From assembly GCA_021154065.1 (NCBI GenBank), contig JAJKJG010000120.1:1-5059 (forward strand): 5,059 nt of DNA, written 5' to 3'. Below are positions 1 through 5,059 of the stretch, one piece after another. The notes beneath the pieces were generated by a model, which was given only the letters and a program-made list of their open reading frames with translations, did no database searches and was not told the DNA's origin. The translations under genes were made by a program, and so were the position numbers. Each line of letters opens with the position of its first letter. Within the stretch, counting starts at the first letter, position 1. This DNA is from Methylobacterium sp. (GTDB lineage Bacteria > Pseudomonadota > Alphaproteobacteria > Rhizobiales > Beijerinckiaceae).

Positions 1-204
1 CTTGTCGTGCTCCTGGCGCTGTTCGCGCTCTTCAACTGGAGCGGCAGCGGCGGCCGCGACGTGAACACCACCGCGACGACGACGAGCCGTCCGGCTGGCA
101 GCGGCACGACAGGCTCGACATCGGGCCCGGCCACGACGGCGCCCGCGACACCGGCCTCGCCCGCCACACCGGCCGCGCCGGCGAAGCCCGCCACGCCCCA
201 GTAG
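1..204 (+). CDS. C-terminal part of a small, probable single-pass membrane protein (5' end outside window)
   Basis: The frame is open from base 1 to a TAG at 202-204, giving 67 visible residues, so the true start may lie left of the window. A GTG at base 7 is the only in-window start that would keep the hydrophobic stretch. The visible protein opens with LVVLLALFALFNW, long enough for the end of a membrane helix or an uncleaved signal anchor. After a Gly/Ser linker comes a tail of about 45 residues made almost only of Ala, Pro, Thr, Ser and Gly, including repeated ATPA/ATPAAPAKP-like units. Such tails are usually disordered and often extracytoplasmic. No catalytic motif is visible and I do not recognise the family. 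A strong terminator follows 23 bases after the stop, which supports a real gene end. It converges on gatA. Confidence 0.6.
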   Translation, partial: LVVLLALFALFNWSGSGGRDVNTTATTTSRPAGSGTTGSTSGPATTAPATPASPATPAAPAKPATPQ

Positions 205-227
205 GCCTCTCGCTTCGGGAGAACGTC

Positions 228-256
228 AGGGCCCGGTTCGCCGGGCCCTTTCGTTT
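228..256 (+). terminator. Rho-independent terminator for the left-edge gene
   Basis: Bases 228-236 (AGGGCCCGG) pair perfectly with 241-249 around a TTCG tetraloop. A T-rich run (TTTCGTTT) ends the signal on the plus strand. It begins 23 bases after the TAG of the left-edge gene. It also lies 14-36 bases past the gatA stop on the other strand. Read that way the hairpin is followed by CTGACG rather than a U run, so it should act mainly rightward, though it may protect the gatA mRNA 3' end. Confidence 0.85.
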
Positions 257-263
257 GGGCGGC

Positions 264-1781
264 TCACGCCCACCACGGCTCCGGCAACACTGTCCGCCCC
301 GCCGCATCCTCGATGGCTTGGGCTGCGGCGAACAGGGTCTCCTCGTCGAACGGCCGGCCGATGAGCTGCAGCCCGAGCGGCAGGCCCTGGCCATCAAGGC
401 CCGCCGGGACGGCAATTCCGGGCAATCCCGCCATGTTCACCGTCACCGTGAACACGTCGTTGAGGTACATCTCGACCGGATCGCCCGAGCCCTTCTCGCC
501 GATTCCGAAGGCCGCCGACGGGGTCGCGGGGGTGAGGATCGCGTCGACGCCCGCCGCATAGACGGCCTCGAAATCGCGCTTGATCAGCGTGCGGATCTTC
601 TGGGCCCGGACGTAGTAGGCGTCGTAGTACCCGGCCGAGAGCACGTAGGTGCCGATCATGATCCGGCGCTTGACCTCGCGGCCGAAGCCCGCCGCGCGGG
701 TATGCTCGTACAGCTCGGTGACGTCGCGGCCGGGCTCGCGCAGGCCGTAGCGCACGCCGTCATAGCGGGCGAGGTTCGAGGAGGCCTCGGCCGGCGCGAC
801 GATGTAGTAGGCCGGCAGTGCGTATTTCGTGTGCGGCAGCGACACCTCGACGATCTCGGCGCCGGCCGCCTTCAGCCACGCCGCGCCCTCCTGCCACAGC
901 CGCTCGATCTCCGGCGGCATGCCGTCGAGCCGGTATTCCTTCGGAATGCCGATCTTCAGGCCCTTGGCGCCGCGCGAGACCGCGGCCTCGAAATCCGGCA
1001 CGCCGATCTCGGCCGAGGTCGTGTCCTTCGGATCGGGACCGGCCATCGCGCCGAGCAGGATGGCGCAGTCGCGCACCGTGCGGGCGATCGGGCCGGCCTG
1101 ATCGAGCGAGGAGGCGAAGGCGACCACACCCCAGCGCGAGCAGCGGCCGTAGGTCGGCTTGATGCCGACGGTGCCGGTGAAGGCGGCGGGCTGGCGGATC
1201 GAGCCGCCGGTGTCGGTCGCGGTCGCGCCGAGGCAGAGCCGCGCCGCGACGGCCGCCGCCGACCCGCCCGAGGATCCGCCGGGCACGAGATGGGCACCCT
1301 CGACCGCCCCGGAGGCCTCGGAGGCGTGCACGTTCGAGCCTCTGCGCCGCCACGGCGATACGACCGGGCCGAAGGCGCTGGTCTCGTTCGACGAGCCCAT
1401 GGCGAACTCGTCGTTGTTGAGCTTGCCCAGCATCACGGCGCCTTCGCGCCACAGCTGCTGCGTGATGGTGGATTCATATTGCGGCTCGAAGCCCTTGAGG
1501 ATGTTCGAGCCGGCGGTGGTCTGGAAGCCCTTGGTGCAGAACAGGTCCTTGATGCCGAGCGGCAGCCCTTCGAGGGCGCCCCCTTCTCCCTTCGCGAGCC
1601 GCGCATCGGAGGCCTGCGCCATCTCGAGCGCGCGCTCCGGCGTCTCGAGCACGAAGGCGTTGAGCGCCCGCGCCTTCTCGATCACGCCGACATGGGCGCG
1701 CGTCAGCTCGGCCGAGGAGAAGCGCTTCGCTTTCAGCCCGTCGCGGGCGTCAGCAAGCGTGAGGGTCGTGAGATCGGTCAT
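264..1781 (-). CDS. gatA: Glutamyl-/aspartyl-tRNA amidotransferase subunit A (GatA)
   Basis: GatA is the glutaminase subunit of the cytoplasmic GatCAB complex. It releases ammonia from glutamine, which GatB uses to amidate Glu-tRNA(Gln) or Asp-tRNA(Asn). The 505-residue product is a full amidase-signature protein. The Lys-Ser-Ser triad is visible as K78 (GLPLGIKD), the cis-Ser S170 (PGGSSGGS) and the nucleophile S194 ([10 protein letters not shown]). The typical GIKPTYGR and SSLDQAGP segments follow. The chosen ATG gives the natural N terminus [12 protein letters not shown]; a longer reading adds 23 Arg-rich residues with no family look. No good Shine-Dalgarno is seen, and the start lies 14 bases after the preceding small ORF, so coupling is likely. 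From memory, relatives are about 480-495 residues; the excess seems to lie at about 148-164, just before the Gly-Ser loop. Identity is very secure. Confidence 0.98.
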   Translation of the reverse strand: MTDLTTLTLADARDGLKAKRFSSAELTRAHVGVIEKARALNAFVLETPERALEMAQASDARLAKGEGGALEGLPLGIKDLFCTKGFQTTAGSNILKGFEPQYESTITQQLWREGAVMLGKLNNDEFAMGSSNETSAFGPVVSPWRRRGSNVHASEASGAVEGAHLVPGGSSGGSAAAVAARLCLGATATDTGGSIRQPAAFTGTVGIKPTYGRCSRWGVVAFASSLDQAGPIARTVRDCAILLGAMAGPDPKDTTSAEIGVPDFEAAVSRGAKGLKIGIPKEYRLDGMPPEIERLWQEGAAWLKAAGAEIVEVSLPHTKYALPAYYIVAPAEASSNLARYDGVRYGLREPGRDVTELYEHTRAAGFGREVKRRIMIGTYVLSAGYYDAYYVRAQKIRTLIKRDFEAVYAAGVDAILTPATPSAAFGIGEKGSGDPVEMYLNDVFTVTVNMAGLPGIAVPAGLDGQGLPLGLQLIGRPFDEETLFAAAQAIEDAAGRTVLPEPWWA

Positions 1782-1795
1782 GGATTTTCGTGTTA

Positions 1796-2023
1796 TCAGC
1801 TGTCGTCGAGAACCGGGTTCGGCTCCTCGTCTTCGCTGGCTGGCCTCCAATCCACATTGACGTTGCAGTGGCGATCGAGGCTAATCATCGCGATCGAGTA
1901 GTACTTCGGGTTTGTCGTCGGAATCGCATTGAACTCCTGCAGCTGACGGGCGTCGTCGATGGCTGCTTTGATTTTACCGATGGCCTCGTCCTTTGCGGCA
2001 CCCGTGCCACAGAGATTGTTCAT
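1796..2023 (-). CDS. Small hypothetical protein between gatC and gatA (downstream ORF of an overlapping pair)
   Basis: This 75-residue ORF begins [17 protein letters not shown] and ends in an acidic tail ([14 protein letters not shown]). Its first half looks like an amphipathic helix ([18 protein letters not shown]). The middle has an aromatic, Cys-containing stretch ([24 protein letters not shown]). I do not recognise a family. The ATG overlaps the TGA of the preceding mini-ORF as ATGA, and the stop is 14 bases before gatA, so it sits inside the gatCA operon. The same frame stays open up to 2221, but that extension overlaps gatC and is Arg/Ser-rich like a shadow. By hand count GC is about 57% and third-position GC about 74%, visibly lower than in gatC. 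It may instead be the C-terminal part of one protein split by a frameshift. Confidence 0.6.
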   Translation of the reverse strand: MNNLCGTGAAKDEAIGKIKAAIDDARQLQEFNAIPTTNPKYYSIAMISLDRHCNVNVDWRPASEDEEPNPVLDDS

Positions 2024-2118
2024 GAGGTGTCGAACTGCGCAGGGGTCATTGGCAGCAAGTTTTGCCCGTTCGGACCGACGAGACCCGCCTTTGCCGGTGC
2101 TTTCTTTCGGCCGAACAT
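2020..2118 (-). CDS. 32-residue mini-ORF overlapping the next ORF by ATGA; possibly the N-terminal part of a frameshifted gene
   Basis: An ATG at 2118 opens a 32-residue reading frame that starts MFGRKKAPAKAGLVGPNGQN and ends [12 protein letters not shown] before TGA. It follows the gatC stop by 29 bases. A purine-rich stretch, AAGG about ten bases before the ATG and GAGAAGG right next to it, could serve the ribosome. The N terminus is basic, followed by a Gly/Pro turn and an MTPAQFD segment that resembles the start of a domain rather than an end. The TGA overlaps the following ATG. Adding one base between 2025 and 2026 would read D-T-L-M-N-N-L straight into the next ORF, giving a 107-residue protein. 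So this is either a coupled mini-gene or the 5' half of a broken or misread gene. No family recognised. Confidence 0.45.
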   Translation of the reverse strand: MFGRKKAPAKAGLVGPNGQNLLPMTPAQFDTS

Positions 2119-2147
2119 GCCTTCTCAACCTTGTCCGAGACGCGCGC

Positions 2148-2435
2148 TCATTCCACCACCTTCGGCACGAGGAAGAAATGGTCCTCGGTCGCAGGCGCAT
2201 TCTTGACGATGGCATCGGCATAGCCGCCGTCGGTCACGGCGTCGGCGCGTTTCTTCATCGCCATCGGCGTCACCGAAGTCATCGGCTCGACGCCCTCGAC
2301 ATCGACCTCGTTCAGCTGCTCGACGAAGGACAGGATGGCGTTGAGCTCGCCTTCCAGGTGCGGGACGTCGTCCTCGGTGACCGCGATGCGCGCAAGACGC
2401 GCGATGCGGCGCACCGTCTGATGGTCGACCGACAT
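2148..2435 (-). CDS. gatC: Glutamyl-/aspartyl-tRNA amidotransferase subunit C (GatC)
   Basis: GatC is the small subunit that wraps around GatA and GatB and stabilises the GatCAB tRNA amidotransferase in the cytoplasm. The 95-residue length is normal for the family. The N-terminal helical part is typical: [16 protein letters not shown], then [25 protein letters not shown]. The C terminus reads through the expected region ([28 protein letters not shown]), with the usual NAP...FFxVPKV(V/I)E ending. The ATG at 2435 gives the standard [12 protein letters not shown] start; the frame is open further upstream but there lacks family features. The Shine-Dalgarno is weak. A candidate promoter lies 40-69 bases upstream. 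Unlike the tight gatC-gatA arrangement common in relatives, 366 bases with two small ORFs separate it from gatA. No gatB is in the window. Confidence 0.97.
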   Translation of the reverse strand: MSVDHQTVRRIARLARIAVTEDDVPHLEGELNAILSFVEQLNEVDVEGVEPMTSVTPMAMKKRADAVTDGGYADAIVKNAPATEDHFFLVPKVVE

Positions 2436-2474
2436 GACGTGGCTTTCAAAAGAATGGGGCCGATGGCTGCAGCG

Positions 2475-2504
2475 CCTATAGCACCGGCCGGTTTTGCGCT
2501 GCAA
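2475..2504 (-). promoter_or_regulatory. Candidate sigma-70-type promoter for gatC-gatA
   Basis: On the minus strand TTGCAG (2499-2504) and TATAGG (2475-2480) are separated by 18 bases. The -10 hexamer is preceded by TGC, which gives an extended -10 (TGnTATAGG). Transcription would begin near 2468, about 30 bases before the gatC ATG. It lies in the 107-base gap between the membrane-protein gene and gatC, where a separate promoter would be useful. The match is by eye only. Confidence 0.45.
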
Positions 2505-2542
2505 TGCGCGTCGAGGCGACCCCTTACAGGGTCCTTGGAGTG

Positions 2543-3151
2543 TCAGGTGATCATCGAATCCGGATTGGTGCTGACCGGGATCACGATCACCCGCGTCTGC
2601 TTCCAGCGCAGGTAGCTGTGCACGCCCCCGGCGGAGAGGAAAAAGGCGGCAAGGCACAACAGTACGAAGCGCATCCCCGGCGAGCTCGGGATGCCGCCGA
2701 TACCGAACCCTCCGCGCTGGATCGCGAGCTCCGGTCGCGGGATGAGCCGCGTCGGCGCGGTGGTTTCGGCAGGCTGGACGATGCGCCTGACGGCGACGAC
2801 GTCGACGGCGCGGATCGCCCGGGCGGGAGCGCCCCTGCCGGCCTCGGCGGCCGGCGCCTCGCTCGCCGCGACGGAAGGCTTTTCGGAACCGCGCAACCGC
2901 TCCGCCCAGGCGGCGAGGCGCTCGATCGTGAGCGGCTCCTTGACGAGGCGGCGCGCCGCTTTGCCGGAGGCGCCGGAGACGGTCTCGACGCGCCAGCACG
3001 GCCGCGGTCCCGGCCAATTGCCGGCCGGCACGGCAGCTCCGACCTGAAAGAGGTTCGGATGGTCGAGCTCAATGCCGAACCCGCCGCCTTCCGGTGGCGC
3101 GAAGCCGACGGCGGCTGCCAGTACCAGAGAGGAATCTCGCTCTGCGTCCAC
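2543..3151 (-). CDS. Hypothetical protein with a C-terminal transmembrane segment
   Basis: The gene encodes 202 residues and I do not recognise the family. A short hydrophobic patch lies near the N terminus (about 8-18). Residues 20-90 look folded, with [16 protein letters not shown] and a helix around [12 protein letters not shown]. Residues 91-158 are rich in Ala, Pro, Glu and Arg and probably flexible. Residues 161-178 ([16 protein letters not shown]) form a clear membrane helix, followed by a 24-residue basic/polar end ([17 protein letters not shown]). This suggests a tail-anchored or single-pass inner-membrane protein. The start is GTG: TGA lies in frame two codons upstream, GAGGG sits six bases before it, and the next Met is residue 160. 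Codons are G/C-ending as in neighbours. It lies 99 bases after the hydrolase gene and 107 before gatC, co-directional with both. Confidence 0.75.
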   Translation of the reverse strand: MDAERDSSLVLAAAVGFAPPEGGGFGIELDHPNLFQVGAAVPAGNWPGPRPCWRVETVSGASGKAARRLVKEPLTIERLAAWAERLRGSEKPSVAASEAPAAEAGRGAPARAIRAVDVVAVRRIVQPAETTAPTRLIPRPELAIQRGGFGIGGIPSSPGMRFVLLCLAAFFLSAGGVHSYLRWKQTRVIVIPVSTNPDSMIT

Positions 3152-3250
3152 GCCTCACCCTCATCGAGGTGAATTCTTCGTGAACGCGACTATGCCGGCT
3201 TCGTCCCGGAGCGGCCAGCGAATGCCTAAAGAAGGGTTAAGACGCGCCGG

Positions 3251-3952
3251 CTACGGGATCCGCACCGCCGTGTGCTTGTGCGGCACGAGAACCTGGACGC
3301 CGCTGCCGTCCATTGCCGCGACGAATTTGTCGGCGTTCGGCTCGATGATCGGGAAGGAGCCGTAATGGGCCGGGATGACGGCCTTCGGCTTGAAGAAGCG
3401 GCTGACCGCCAGCGCCGCAGTCGTCGGGCCCATGGTGAAGCGGTCCCCGATCGGCACGATCAGGACTTGCGGCGCGTGGATCTCGGCGATGAGCGCCATG
3501 TCGCCGAAGATGTCCGTATCCCCCATGTGATAGACGGTGGGCTCGCCCTCCGCCTTGACGATGGCGCCGTTCGGATTGCCGAGCGGGAACGTCACCCCGG
3601 CCTCGACCATGCCGGCCGAGTGGTCGGCCCTGACGAGGGTGACGGTGAAGCCGCCCTGGTCCGTCGTGCCGCCGGTGTTCATCGGATCGAAGTTCTCCAG
3701 GCCTTTGGAGGCGAGCCACATGCACAGGTCGTAGTTGGTGATGACCTTGGCCCCGCTCGCCTTCGAGATCTCGACGGCATCGCCGATATGATCGCCGTGG
3801 CCGTGGGTGATGATGATGTGGGTCACACCGTCGACGGCTTTGGAGCGATCGCCGTCGAACGCCGGGTTGCCGGTGAAGAACGGGTCGATCAGGACGACCT
3901 TATCCGAAAAGTCGAGGCGAAAGGCGGAATGGCCGAACCAGGTGATTCTCAT
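3251..3952 (-). CDS. UPF0173 family metal-dependent hydrolase (metallo-beta-lactamase fold)
   Basis: This 233-residue protein matches the UPF0173 family (YtkL-like) of metallo-beta-lactamase-fold hydrolases over its full usual length. Metal-ligand candidates are all present: H50, H52, D54 and H55 in THGHGDH, H111 in RADHSAG, D145 in the MGDTD segment and H196 in PAHYG. The N terminus [11 protein letters not shown] and the segment DPFFTGNP are family hallmarks. The physiological substrate is not established, and cytoplasmic location is expected since no signal peptide is seen. The ATG at 3952 gives that hallmark start, with GGAG eight bases upstream; a longer open reading to the right overlaps ruvX and is a shadow. 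It is divergent from ruvX across 78 bases and may lead the minus-strand block toward gatCA. Fold and family are secure; the reaction is not. Confidence 0.95.
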   Translation of the reverse strand: MRITWFGHSAFRLDFSDKVVLIDPFFTGNPAFDGDRSKAVDGVTHIIITHGHGDHIGDAVEISKASGAKVITNYDLCMWLASKGLENFDPMNTGGTTDQGGFTVTLVRADHSAGMVEAGVTFPLGNPNGAIVKAEGEPTVYHMGDTDIFGDMALIAEIHAPQVLIVPIGDRFTMGPTTAALAVSRFFKPKAVIPAHYGSFPIIEPNADKFVAAMDGSGVQVLVPHKHTAVRIP

Positions 3953-4030
3953 GACGGGCGCTCCAGCGGATCGAATGTGGTCTAAGCGGTAGTCCAGCCC
4001 GGCCGGGGCGACAATCGATGGCGGGACTTC
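3953..4030. promoter_or_regulatory. Divergent intergenic region between the hydrolase gene and ruvX
   Basis: These 78 bases must hold the 5' signals of two genes read in opposite directions. A perfect 10-base palindrome, CCCGGCCGGG, lies at 3998-4007, near the middle. I see no convincing -35/-10 pair in either direction. The leftward side carries GGAG before the hydrolase ATG; the rightward side has only a weak GGCGGGA before ruvX. A role as shared promoter region is inferred from gene layout. Confidence 0.4.
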
Positions 4031-4543
4031 ATGGCTGAGGAGAAAGACGACCCGGCAGCGGTGCTCGCCGCCCTGCCCCGGCATGCCCGCCTCCTCGGCG
4101 TCGATCTCGGCACGAAGACGCTCGGGCTCGCCCTCTCCGACGTCGAGCGCCGCATCGCATCGCCGCTCGAGACCCTCGAGCGCTCGAAGTTCACGGCGGA
4201 CGCCAAGAAAATCCAGGCGCTCGTCGCCCGTTTCGGCATCGGCGCGATCGTCTTCGGCCTGCCGCTGAACATGGACGGCGCCGAAGGCCCGCGGGCTCAG
4301 GCGACCCGCGCCTTCGCGCGCAATCTCGCCGCCCATATCCGCCTGCCGACGCTGTTCTGGGACGAGCGCCTCTCGACGGCCGCGGTGAACCGGATGCTGA
4401 TTGATTTCGACACCACCCGGCGCCGCCGCGCCGCGCTCGTCGACAAGATGGCAGCGGCCTACATCCTCCAGGGCTTCCTGGAGGCGCTCCGCGAACCTCG
4501 CCATTCCAGCCACACTCATAAAAGCCAAGATTGCAATTCCTGA
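4031..4543 (+). CDS. ruvX: Putative pre-16S rRNA nuclease / Holliday junction resolvase-like RuvX (YqgF)
   Basis: The product is a 170-residue YqgF/RuvX protein with an RNase H-like fold. The family is linked to maturation of the 16S rRNA 5' end and was earlier predicted to be a Holliday junction resolvase. Visible motifs are [15 protein letters not shown] (23-37, acidic D25), [14 protein letters not shown] (74-87), FWDERLST (109-116, E112) and [14 protein letters not shown] (137-150, D138). D25, E112 and D138 are the expected acidic trio. The ATG at 4031 leaves about 20 residues before the first strand, common in alphaproteobacterial versions. The protein runs some 16 residues past the usual end ([16 protein letters not shown]), through AT-richer DNA that looks intergenic. 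In many Hyphomicrobiales ruvX lies near gatC and gatA, as here, though here it is divergent. Confidence 0.95.
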   Translation: MAEEKDDPAAVLAALPRHARLLGVDLGTKTLGLALSDVERRIASPLETLERSKFTADAKKIQALVARFGIGAIVFGLPLNMDGAEGPRAQATRAFARNLAAHIRLPTLFWDERLSTAAVNRMLIDFDTTRRRRAALVDKMAAAYILQGFLEALREPRHSSHTHKSQDCNS

Positions 4544-4560
4544 GTTGTATCAGGTTGTGT
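4539..4560 (+). terminator. Weak candidate terminator after ruvX
   Basis: CCTGA (4539-4543) can pair with TCAGG (4550-4554) around a six-base loop, followed by TTGTGT. The stem has only five pairs and includes the ruvX stop codon, and the U run is broken. It may be chance. It is listed because no better end signal follows ruvX and a new promoter appears directly after it. Confidence 0.2.
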
Positions 4561-4561
4561 C

Positions 4562-4591
4562 TTGAAACTGCCGGTTGGGGTGGGTTACACT
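4562..4591 (+). promoter_or_regulatory. Candidate sigma-70-type promoter for the small ORF
   Basis: TTGAAA (4562-4567) and TACACT (4586-4591) are separated by 18 bases on the plus strand. The -35 shares five of six bases with TTGACA at best alignment, and the -10 shares four of six with TATAAT. Transcription would begin near 4598, about 25 bases before the ATG at 4623. The 79-base gap after ruvX is visibly AT-richer than the genes, as promoters in GC-rich genomes tend to be. Confidence 0.45.
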
Positions 4592-4622
4592 CACTGCGTT
4601 GCCTCATGAGATTGCGTGATTC

Positions 4623-4856
4623 ATGAAACGCCCGCTCCCGGACCCGCCGCCGATCACGGAGACCGCTTCGCCCCGCGCTACGGACGGGCGAGTTCCGTCA
4701 TCGGGCCTCGAGAGCGCGCCTGAGATCGCCGCCTACATCGGTCAGATGAGCGCCGATCTTGCGGTGCTGGCGCGCTCGGCGAAGCTCGGCGCCCTCGCCT
4801 ATCTGCTCGAGATGACCCAGATCGAAGCGGGTCACCCGGTCCAGAAAACGAAGTAG
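4623..4856 (+). CDS. Small conserved-looking hypothetical protein (77 residues)
   Basis: The 77-residue product has a Pro-rich, probably disordered first 30 residues (RPLPDPPPITET). A predicted amphipathic helix follows at about 33-69, with EIAAYIGQMSADLAVLARSAKLGALAYLLEM. The pattern xxYIxxMsxxLAxLARxAxLxxLAYLLEMxxxEA resembles short uncharacterised proteins I recall from Hyphomicrobiales, but I cannot name a function. No membrane segment, Cys pair or enzymatic motif is seen; a protein-protein interaction role would fit. TGA lies in frame two codons before the ATG, so the start is nearly forced. No Shine-Dalgarno precedes it. The ATG overlaps the stop of a six-codon upstream frame (4606-4626, MRLRDS). 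The stop is 11 bases from the convergent dprA end. Confidence 0.75.
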   Translation: MKRPLPDPPPITETASPRATDGRVPSSGLESAPEIAAYIGQMSADLAVLARSAKLGALAYLLEMTQIEAGHPVQKTK

Positions 4857-4867
4857 CGCCGCCCGCC

Positions 4868-5059
4868 TCAGGCGTTCAGCGAGACGCCGCTGCCGGCGTG
4901 CCGCACCAGGCGTCCGGCAAGCTCCAGCTCGAGCAGGATGCCGTTCACGGCCCGGATCGACAGGCCGGATTGTCGGGCAAGCTCGTCCGGCGAGACCGGC
5001 GCCGGGCCGAGAAGCCCGACGACGATGCCGGTCTCGTCCGCCGCGATCGGCTCCGCCTC
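4868..5059 (-). CDS. dprA: DNA processing protein DprA, C-terminal winged-helix domain (5' part outside window)
   Basis: The minus strand is open from the right edge to TGA at 4868-4870, giving the last 63 residues. They read as the DprA C-terminal winged-helix domain: [20 protein letters not shown], then [21 protein letters not shown], then [12 protein letters not shown]. The HTH core ([22 protein letters not shown]) and the LAGRL turn are characteristic. DprA binds incoming single-stranded DNA and loads RecA during transformation; its Rossmann core lies outside the window. The start cannot be judged. In Hyphomicrobiales dprA often sits with plsY and the pyrBC genes, which would be expected to the right. 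Without the core domain a different winged-helix protein is possible but unlikely. Confidence 0.88.
   Translation of the reverse strand, partial: EAEPIAADETGIVVGLLGPAPVSPDELARQSGLSIRAVNGILLELELAGRLVRHAGSGVSLNA

Noticed and set aside
255..1901. A 548-residue open frame on the plus strand, antisense to gatA
   Set aside because: The product is dominated by Arg, Gly, Ala and Asp with no motif. It is the expected complement of a GC-rich coding frame, and gatA on the other strand is certain.
2024..2221. N-terminal extension of the 75-residue ORF to an ATG at 2221
   Set aside because: It would overlap gatC by over 70 bases and adds an Arg/Ser-rich stretch. The alternative frame over 2020-2118 reads more like protein.
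2518..2533. Short hairpin (GACCC/GGGTC) after the membrane-protein gene
   Set aside because: Only five pairs and no U run in either direction, so it does not qualify as a terminator.
2504..3172. A 222-residue plus-strand frame opposite the membrane-protein gene
   Set aside because: Composition is charged and Gly/Arg-rich like a shadow. The minus frame has a coherent membrane helix, G/C-ending codons and a plausible ribosome site.
3953..4528. N-terminal extension of the UPF0173 hydrolase to 4528
   Set aside because: It runs antisense through ruvX and lacks family similarity. The ATG at 3952 gives the standard [11 protein letters not shown] start with a ribosome site.
4871..4888. GGCGT/ACGCC inverted repeat near the dprA stop
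   Set aside because: It lies inside the dprA coding sequence, has five pairs with an eight-base loop and no T run; likely chance.

Overview
The window is GC-rich, with strong G/C preference at third codon positions. It carries a housekeeping cluster typical of Alphaproteobacteria, most likely Hyphomicrobiales and perhaps Methylobacteriaceae. That placement is inferred from protein wording, GC content and remembered gene order; no search was run.

Layout, left to right: (1) bases 1-204 hold the 3' end of a plus-strand gene for a small, probably membrane-anchored protein with an Ala/Pro/Thr-rich tail. A strong intrinsic terminator (228-256) follows. (2) Bases 264-3952 hold a minus-strand block, read right to left: a UPF0173 metal-dependent hydrolase, an unrecognised 202-residue protein with a membrane segment near its C terminus, gatC, two tiny overlapping reading frames, and gatA. 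(3) Diverging from the hydrolase, ruvX/yqgF reads rightward (4031-4543). A plus-strand small protein of 77 residues follows, with its own candidate promoter. (4) Converging on it from the right edge is the C-terminal winged helix of DprA (minus, 4868-5059).

GatC and GatA, with GatB encoded elsewhere, form the amidotransferase that converts misacylated Glu-tRNA(Gln) and/or Asp-tRNA(Asn) to the correct amide form. RuvX is an RNase H-fold protein tied to 16S rRNA maturation. DprA loads RecA onto incoming single-stranded DNA. The block is therefore mainly translation and nucleic-acid housekeeping.

I see no clear new system, CRISPR array, tRNA, rRNA or mobile element. The most unusual spot is 1796-2118, between gatC and gatA. 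Two short ORFs there overlap by ATGA, and one extra base would fuse them into a plausible 107-residue protein. Other items worth a look are an apparent insertion in GatA just before its catalytic Gly-Ser loop, the orphan membrane protein beside gatC, and the conserved-looking small ORF beside dprA. All stretches without a gene are under 110 bases.
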